A stretch of DNA of 10,284 nucleotides from Solirubrobacterales bacterium (GTDB taxonomy: Bacteria > Actinomycetota > Thermoleophilia > Solirubrobacterales > Solirubrobacteraceae): assembly GCA_003244035.1 (NCBI GenBank), contig QHBV01000278.1, positions 15,076 to 25,359 of the forward strand. Reading direction: 5' to 3'. The translations under genes and the position numbers were made by a program. Numbering within the stretch: the stretch's first letter is position 1; each line of letters opens with the position of its first letter. Shown here piece by piece: positions 6,217 to 10,284 of the stretch. The notes under the pieces were generated by a model. It worked only from the letters and a program-made list of their open reading frames with translations. It made no database searches and was not told where the DNA came from.

Positions 6217-6897
6217 ATGGCCATCCCCAAGCACGTCTCGTTCGTAACCTTCGACGTGTACGGCACGCTGATCGACTGGGAGACGGGGGCCTACGACGCG
6301 TTTGCGGCAGAGGCGCAGCGCGACGGCTTCACGATCGAGCGCGACGAGCTGATCCCGCTCTTCTACGAGATCCAACAGCAGATCCAAGCCGGCTCGTATG
6401 AGCTCTACGCGGAGGTACTGCGCCGCACCGCGATCCAGATCGCAAAGCGGCTGGGATGGCCGCTCGAGCCTTCTCGGTCGGGCTTCCTGCCCGACTCGGT
6501 GCAGCGCTGGCAACCGTTCAAGGAGACCCGCCCGGTGCTGACGAAGCTCGCCAGGAAGCACCAGGTCGGGCTGCTCTCGAACATCGACGACAAGCTGCTC
6601 GGACAGACGCGTCGCCACATCCCGCTCGACTTCGATCTGGTCGTGACCGCCCAACAGGTCCGCTCCTACAAGCCGGACCTCGCCCACTTCAACGAGTGCG
6701 AACGACGGATGGGGACCAAGCGGGGCTGGGTCCACATTGCGACCAGCTACTACTACGACGTGGAGCCGTGCCTGAAGAAGCGGATCCCGGTGATCTGGGT
6801 CAACCGCTCCAAGGAGCAGCTCGAGCCGGGCCAGAAGAAGCCCGACGCCGAGGTGAGCACCATACGTGAGGCGACGAAGCTGATCGGCGTGGGCTAG
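6217..6897 (+). CDS. HAD-superfamily hydrolase, type II haloacid-dehalogenase-like
   Basis: Predicted hydrolase with an aspartyl-ester intermediate; 226 residues. FDVYGTLID holds the nucleophile D13, with Tyr at +2 (Y15) as in L-2-haloacid dehalogenases, where phosphatases carry Asp. Motif II is LLSNIDD (S121, N122), motif III is SYKPD (K152) and the last acidic motif is SYYYDVEP (D181). Compared with the well-studied L-DEX, the position of halide-binding R41 appears not to be Arg and the Asn before the final Asp is Tyr (Y178), so true dehalogenation is doubtful. ATG 6217 is chosen because MAIPKHVSFVTFDVYGT starts just before the core; the frame is open further upstream but overlaps sucC. No Shine-Dalgarno or clear -10 is seen. 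The methyltransferase follows 73 bp later on the same strand but has its own signals. Confidence 0.88.
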   Translation: MAIPKHVSFVTFDVYGTLIDWETGAYDAFAAEAQRDGFTIERDELIPLFYEIQQQIQAGSYELYAEVLRRTAIQIAKRLGWPLEPSRSGFLPDSVQRWQPFKETRPVLTKLARKHQVGLLSNIDDKLLGQTRRHIPLDFDLVVTAQQVRSYKPDLAHFNECERRMGTKRGWVHIATSYYYDVEPCLKKRIPVIWVNRSKEQLEPGQKKPDAEVSTIREATKLIGVG

Positions 6898-6939
6898 CTG
6901 GTCGATCGCCGCCACAATACGCCTGCAGGCCGGGCCGTT

Positions 6940-6970
6940 TATCCTCTATTTATTCAACCAGAGGAGACCA
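6940..6970 (+). promoter_or_regulatory. AT-rich promoter patch and strong ribosome binding site for the methyltransferase
   Basis: A T-rich stretch stands out from the GC-rich surroundings and holds TATCCT (6940-6945) and TATTTA (6947-6952), either of which could be a -10. AGAGGAG then ends a few bases before ATG 6971, an excellent Shine-Dalgarno. A 10-bp palindrome, GCCTGCAGGC, lies just upstream (6921-6930). Unlike the neighbours, this gene seems to have a normal leader. Confidence 0.5.
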
Positions 6971-7750
6971 ATGGACCGGATCGACCACCTGGACTATCAA
7001 GTGCACCTTCCCCCAGAGCATGCTCGCGCCGAGCTGGACCAGGACGAGGAGTGGTGCCAGCTCGAGGTCGACGGCGAGCGCCGCAAGATTCGCTTCCACG
7101 ACTATGCGGAGATCTACGCGGTGCCGGGCCTGTACGAGCGGTTGTTCGCCGAGCGGCTGCAGTGCGACTCCCCGCGCGTGGTCACCGATCTGCTGGGGGC
7201 GCAACTGCGTGCCTCGCGGGTCAAGCCCGGCGAGCTGAGCGCGCTGGACTTCGGCGCCGGCAACGGCATGGCCGGCGAGCTGCTGAGCGAGCTGGGGATC
7301 GGCGAGGTCGTCGGCGTCGACCTGCTCCCGGAGGCGCGCGACGCCGCACAGCGCGACCGTCCCGGCGTATACGAGGACTACTACGCGTTGGATCTCACCG
7401 AGCTCCAGCCGGGCCAGCGTCGCGATCTCGTGCGCCACGACTTCGACCTGATGACCTGCGTCGCCGCGCTCGGCTTCGGCGACATCCCGCCGCTCGCCTT
7501 CGCCGAGGCGTTCAACCTCGTCGGCTCGCCCGGCTGGGTCGCGTTCAACATCCGCGACCGCTTCTTCGAGGCGGAGGATCAGCCGGGCTTCGGGGGCCTG
7601 ATCGCGCGGATGGCCCGCGAGGGCATCGTGCAGGAGCGCACACGCGAGCGCTACACCCACCGCATCTCGGTCTCGGGTGAGCCGCTCGAGTACTTTGCCG
7701 TCGTCGCCGAGAAGCACGGCGACGTGCCGCTGGAGTGGGCGCGAGCCTGA
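6971..7750 (+). CDS. Class I SAM-dependent methyltransferase
   Basis: Predicted cytosolic methyltransferase, 259 residues. The Rossmann SAM-binding motif I is LDFGAGNGMAG (92-102), with the acidic end of strand 2 in VVGVDLLPEA (113-122), D141 after strand 3, and FDLMTCVAALGFG (158-170) as motif IV. The first 85 residues are a charged N-terminal extension (for example DQDEEWCQLEVDGERRKIRF) that I cannot assign; they may form a lid or substrate domain. The start is supported by a strong Shine-Dalgarno. It converges on the phosphoesterase gene with an 11-bp gap. The methyl acceptor (small molecule, lipid, protein or RNA) is not visible. The fold is secure, the function open. Confidence 0.88.
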   Translation: MDRIDHLDYQVHLPPEHARAELDQDEEWCQLEVDGERRKIRFHDYAEIYAVPGLYERLFAERLQCDSPRVVTDLLGAQLRASRVKPGELSALDFGAGNGMAGELLSELGIGEVVGVDLLPEARDAAQRDRPGVYEDYYALDLTELQPGQRRDLVRHDFDLMTCVAALGFGDIPPLAFAEAFNLVGSPGWVAFNIRDRFFEAEDQPGFGGLIARMAREGIVQERTRERYTHRISVSGEPLEYFAVVAEKHGDVPLEWARA

Positions 7751-7758
7751 GCGCGCCC
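7737..7758. terminator. GC hairpin over the methyltransferase stop codon, possible bidirectional terminator
   Basis: GGGCGCG (7737-7743) and CGCGCCC (7752-7758) pair perfectly around an 8-nt loop that contains the TGA stop of the methyltransferase. It is also 4 nt beyond the phosphoesterase stop on the minus strand. No T-tract is present. The stem is certain; its role is inferred from the convergent layout. Confidence 0.45.
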
Positions 7759-7761
7759 CGA

Positions 7762-9462
7762 TCAGCCACCCAAGAGCTTGCCCAGCGTCGCTCCCAGCCG
7801 CGCCAGCACCGCTGAGCGCAACTGCTGAGGCGTACTGCCGTGGTCGTGTGCGATCTGGCGCAGCGTCTTACCCGCCATGAGCTGCGCGCGCAGGTGCGCC
7901 GGGGCGATCCCGAGATAGACGGCGACCGCACGAACGAGCAGCGGGCGCAGCAACAGCGACCCGCCGCCGCCGGCCGTCCCGCCGCCGGCGCCGGCCGACC
8001 CACCGCCGGCGGCCGGCGGCGAGATCAGATCGGTCTTCGGGTGCACCGGCAGGATCACCGGCGCCAGCGGCGACTGGTTGAAGTCGAAGTCCGAGGCGAG
8101 GTTGCCGAGCTGTGATGCGTTCTCGCGCACGTCCGGTCGCGGGTCCGGACGCCCGTCGGTCCTGGGGTCAAGCCGCTGGGAGCCGAGGAAGTCGTCCTCG
8201 ATGAACTTGTTGTAGGCGTCGTGGCTGAGTACCTGGCGGTCGATGTAGCCCCGGCGCGCGTACGGGCTGATCACGATCGCCGGGACCCGCAGGCCGTAGC
8301 CGTTCTGGTCGACCACCGGCGGCACGACGTGGTCATAGAAGCCCCCCCAGTCATCCCAGCTGAGGAAGATCGCGGTGCTCTTCCAGTCGGGGCTCTTCAT
8401 GATCGCGTTGATCAGCCCGGTGGTGTAGCTCTGCCCGGCGCTGACCAGCGCCGGCGGGTGCTCAGATACCTTGCCGTTGGGGTCGATCCAGGAGACCGCG
8501 GGCAGGGTTCCGGCCTTGGCGGCGGTGAAGAAGTTGCTGAGCGTCTGGACGTTGGCGGCCTGGCCGTCCTGCTGGACGTCGGTGAAGTGCGGCAGCGGGT
8601 TCCAGATCCCCGGCGTGGTGGCCCCTTGCGGGACCGTCGAGCAGGTCATCGCCGCGTCGTTCTCGCAGTCGGGCTCTGAGCCCTTGAACACGTAGTAGCC
8701 CCAGCTGACGCCGTACTTGTGCAGCAGGTAGGTCATGTCGGTCCAGGCGTACAGCGGCGTGCTGCTCAGCGGCGCTCCCGGCGCGTTCGGGCTCTGCAGC
8801 GCGTTCGTGCACGAAGAGGCGGCATATGGGTTGGTGCAGAACGCCGACCACTCCGAGACCTGGAACAGGTGCTGGGGCAGGCTCCAGGAGGCGTTGGGCT
8901 CGAACATGTGGTCCTGCAGGACGAAGTCGTGGGCGTAGGCCCAGTAGTTGGGGATCTCCCGCGCGTCGTGGTAGCCCATCACGTCGGGCGGGCCGCTGGT
9001 GGACCCGCAGTTCGGGTTGAAGGTGCCGGCACACCCACGCAACCCGTTCGCCTGCTGACCGATGAACCCGCTCATCTTCCCGCCGGCGATGTCTGCCACG
9101 GCGTTGCGAGCGCTGTGCGGGCCGCCGGCGTTGCGGTCGTGCTGGTCGTGAAACGGGCGCACGCAGCCGCCAGCCTGCGGGTCCGCGACGCAGACGGCGG
9201 GCTTGCCGTGGCTGATCGGAAGGCCGTCGGCGCCGGGGTAGGTGCCGAAGTACGAGTCGAACGAGCGGTTCTCCTGCATGATCACGACTACATGCCGGAT
9301 CTTGTGGATCCCGGTGGCCGAGCTCGACAAGGCGCCGCCCGCGCTCGGCCCCGCGCCCGCAGGAGCCGGGGCCGTGTGGCTGTGCGTCTTCGAGGAGCCG
9401 CCGCAGCCTGCCATCAGCAGACAGGTTGCGAGGGCCAGCGATCCCGCGGCACGCGTGGTCAT
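7762..9462 (-). CDS. Lipoprotein phosphoesterase (phospholipase C / acid phosphatase family) with extra C-terminal domain
   Basis: Predicted extracytoplasmic phosphomonoesterase or phosphodiesterase of the PF04185 type, 566 residues. The N-terminus is a lipoprotein signal ending in LLMAGC (lipidated C20), then a Ser/Ala/Pro-rich linker to about 50. The catalytic domain (about 53-480) shows VVVIMQENRSFDSYFGTYPG (58-77; metal ligands E64 and N65), MGYHDAREIPNYW (162-174), EPNASWSLPQHLFQVS (188-203, probable nucleophile region), SWIDPNG (324-330) and SWDDWGGFYDHVVPP (368-382). A Gly/Ala linker (484-502) leads to a roughly 60-residue helical module with LGIAPAHLRAQLMAGKTLRQIAHDHG, like repeats in small secreted actinobacterial proteins. 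It starts at ATG 9462, overlapping the carboxylase stop (ATGA). Several Cys pairs suit a secreted protein. The natural substrate is unknown; phosphate scavenging or lipid cleavage is plausible. Confidence 0.9.
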   Translation of the reverse strand: MTTRAAGSLALATCLLMAGCGGSSKTHSHTAPAPAGAGPSAGGALSSSATGIHKIRHVVVIMQENRSFDSYFGTYPGADGLPISHGKPAVCVADPQAGGCVRPFHDQHDRNAGGPHSARNAVADIAGGKMSGFIGQQANGLRGCAGTFNPNCGSTSGPPDVMGYHDAREIPNYWAYAHDFVLQDHMFEPNASWSLPQHLFQVSEWSAFCTNPYAASSCTNALQSPNAPGAPLSSTPLYAWTDMTYLLHKYGVSWGYYVFKGSEPDCENDAAMTCSTVPQGATTPGIWNPLPHFTDVQQDGQAANVQTLSNFFTAAKAGTLPAVSWIDPNGKVSEHPPALVSAGQSYTTGLINAIMKSPDWKSTAIFLSWDDWGGFYDHVVPPVVDQNGYGLRVPAIVISPYARRGYIDRQVLSHDAYNKFIEDDFLGSQRLDPRTDGRPDPRPDVRENASQLGNLASDFDFNQSPLAPVILPVHPKTDLISPPAAGGGSAGAGGGTAGGGGSLLLRPLLVRAVAVYLGIAPAHLRAQLMAGKTLRQIAHDHGSTPQQLRSAVLARLGATLGKLLGG

Positions 9463-10196
9463 CGCGCCTGCTCGGGCTCCGGCCCGATCACTGCCAGCGT
9501 GTCTCCTGACGCGACCGAGGCCCCCACCGCGATCGGCAGCTCTACCACGGTGCCGGCCTTGTGCGCGGTGATCTCGTTCTCCATCTTCATCGCCTCGATC
9601 ACGCAGATCAGCGCTCCTTCGTTCACGCTCGCCCCCTGGTCGACCGCGACCTTGAGGACGGTGCCCTGGATCGGGGAGGAGAGCGTGTCCAGGCCCGCGC
9701 CGTCCTCGCTCGCAGAACGCTCGTGCCGGCGTGGAGGCCTGCGTCCACCCGCCCCACCCGTGACCGCCGGCGCCCCAGCCGGCTGAGCCTGACTGTCGCC
9801 GCGCGCCGGTCCGATCACCTTCACGTCAAAGCGCTTGCCCGAGACCTCGACCGTGTAGTTCTCCTGCACCGTCGCCTGCTCCTCGGCGCCCTTCGCGGCG
9901 TCCGGCTCGAACGCCAGTTGCGCCAGCCACTTGCGGTCCTCGATCAGGTCGCGACAGGTTTCGGCGCCGGCCCATTGGGGGCTCCGGAGGATCGCCTCGT
10001 GGAACGGCAGCAGCGTCTTGAGCCCCTCGATCTCGTACTCGCGTAGGGCGCGCAGCATGCGCGCGGTCGCCTGCTCGCGGTCGAGATCCCAGACGATCAG
10101 CTTGGCGACCATCGGGTCGTAGTAGATCGAGACCTGGCCGCCGGGGAAGAGCGCGCTGTCTACCCGCACTCCTGGGCCGCTCGGCTCGGTTACGGC
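9459..10196 (-). CDS. Acyl-CoA (acetyl/propionyl) carboxylase alpha subunit, C-terminal part
   Basis: 3' part of the chain that carries biotin carboxylase and biotin carrier (BCCP) domains; with a beta carboxyltransferase it makes malonyl- or methylmalonyl-CoA. Visible in order are the end of the biotin carboxylase (TEPSGPGVRVDSALFPGGQVSIYYDPMVAKLIVWD), a BT-like strand region (NYTVEVSGKRFDVKVIG), an Arg/Gly/Pro-rich linker, and BCCP with EAMKMEN, whose biotinylated Lys codon is at 9587 to 9585. The frame is trustworthy to about 10196, where GC-rich sequence turns into poly-G, so the N-terminal two thirds are lost. A GTG at 10169 is internal. The gene overlaps the downstream phosphoesterase start as ATGA, suggesting co-translation. 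Exact acyl-CoA preference cannot be judged without the beta subunit. Confidence 0.93.
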   Translation of the reverse strand, partial: AVTEPSGPGVRVDSALFPGGQVSIYYDPMVAKLIVWDLDREQATARMLRALREYEIEGLKTLLPFHEAILRSPQWAGAETCRDLIEDRKWLAQLAFEPDAAKGAEEQATVQENYTVEVSGKRFDVKVIGPARGDSQAQPAGAPAVTGGAGGRRPPRRHERSASEDGAGLDTLSSPIQGTVLKVAVDQGASVNEGALICVIEAMKMENEITAHKAGTVVELPIAVGASVASGDTLAVIGPEPEQAR

Positions 10197-10284
10197 GGGG
10201 GGGGGGCCCCCGGGGGGGGGGAGGGCGGGGGGGGAGGGGGGGGGGGGGGGGCGGGGGGGGGGGGGGGGGGCCGCCGCTGCGGTT
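10197..10284. other. Poly-G low-complexity tail, probable sequencing or assembly artefact
   Basis: Most of the last 88 bases are G, in runs of about 8 to 18, broken by single A or C and one C5 block. It interrupts a conserved carboxylase coding sequence where a normal biotin carboxylase sequence is expected. This resembles no-signal G calls at read ends that were carried into a contig edge. Confidence 0.8.

Noticed and set aside
4245..6247. Long open frames on the plus strand opposite sucD and sucC
   Set aside because: They are antisense shadows produced by high third-position GC; their translations are Arg/Asp/Leu-rich with no family motif, while the minus strand encodes unmistakable SucCD.
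8719..9786. 355-codon plus-strand open frame opposite the phosphoesterase and carboxylase
   Set aside because: Same GC-driven effect; no recognisable domain and fully overlapped by two well-supported genes.
10197..10284. G-quadruplex or regulatory G-tract
   Set aside because: Lies at the window edge inside a conserved coding sequence and looks like base-calling failure.
1..10284. A novel multigene defence, mobile or biosynthetic system
   Set aside because: All genes belong to known, mostly housekeeping families with unrelated roles. No integrase, transposase, repeats array, tRNA attachment site or composition shift was seen.

Overview
The window is high-GC actinobacterial-type chromosome. 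GC-rich codon use, a LigC-type ATP-dependent ligase, a three-domain DtxR/MntR-type regulator, an actinobacterial-style acyl-CoA carboxylase alpha chain and probable leaderless promoters (TANNNT 6 to 8 nt before a start codon) all fit. My best guess is Thermoleophilia (Solirubrobacterales-like), but this is inference from protein style, with no marker gene. The right edge collapses into poly-G, so this is probably a draft or metagenomic contig end.

Layout, left to right: (1) the C-terminal half of a 14-TM DHA2-type MFS exporter (+), which converges on (2) a LigC-like DNA ligase (-) across a perfect 16-bp hairpin. (3) The ligase is divergent from a DtxR/MntR-family metalloregulator (+); the two probable -10 boxes lie in the two arms of one 16-bp near-palindrome. 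(4) The regulator converges on a PLP fold-type I aminotransferase (-). (5) Next is sucC-sucD (-), the succinyl-CoA synthetase of the TCA cycle, joined by a GTGA overlap. (6) Divergent from it is a type II haloacid-dehalogenase-like HAD hydrolase (+), then (7) a class I SAM methyltransferase (+). (8) That converges, across a short GC hairpin, on a lipoprotein phosphoesterase of the phospholipase C / acid phosphatase family (-). (9) The phosphoesterase follows, with an ATGA overlap, the 3' end of a biotin-dependent acyl-CoA carboxylase alpha subunit (-), whose upstream part is lost in the poly-G end.

Functionally this is mostly housekeeping: central carbon metabolism (sucCD, carboxylase), amino-acid metabolism, metal homeostasis, DNA repair, export and a secreted phosphoesterase. 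Intergenic space is tiny and no stretch over 300 bases lacks a gene. I see no mobile element, CRISPR, tRNA or rRNA, and no convincing undescribed multigene system. The most interesting local signal is the symmetric divergent promoter between ligase and regulator, together with the regulator's missing standard start codon and Mn-type metal ligands.
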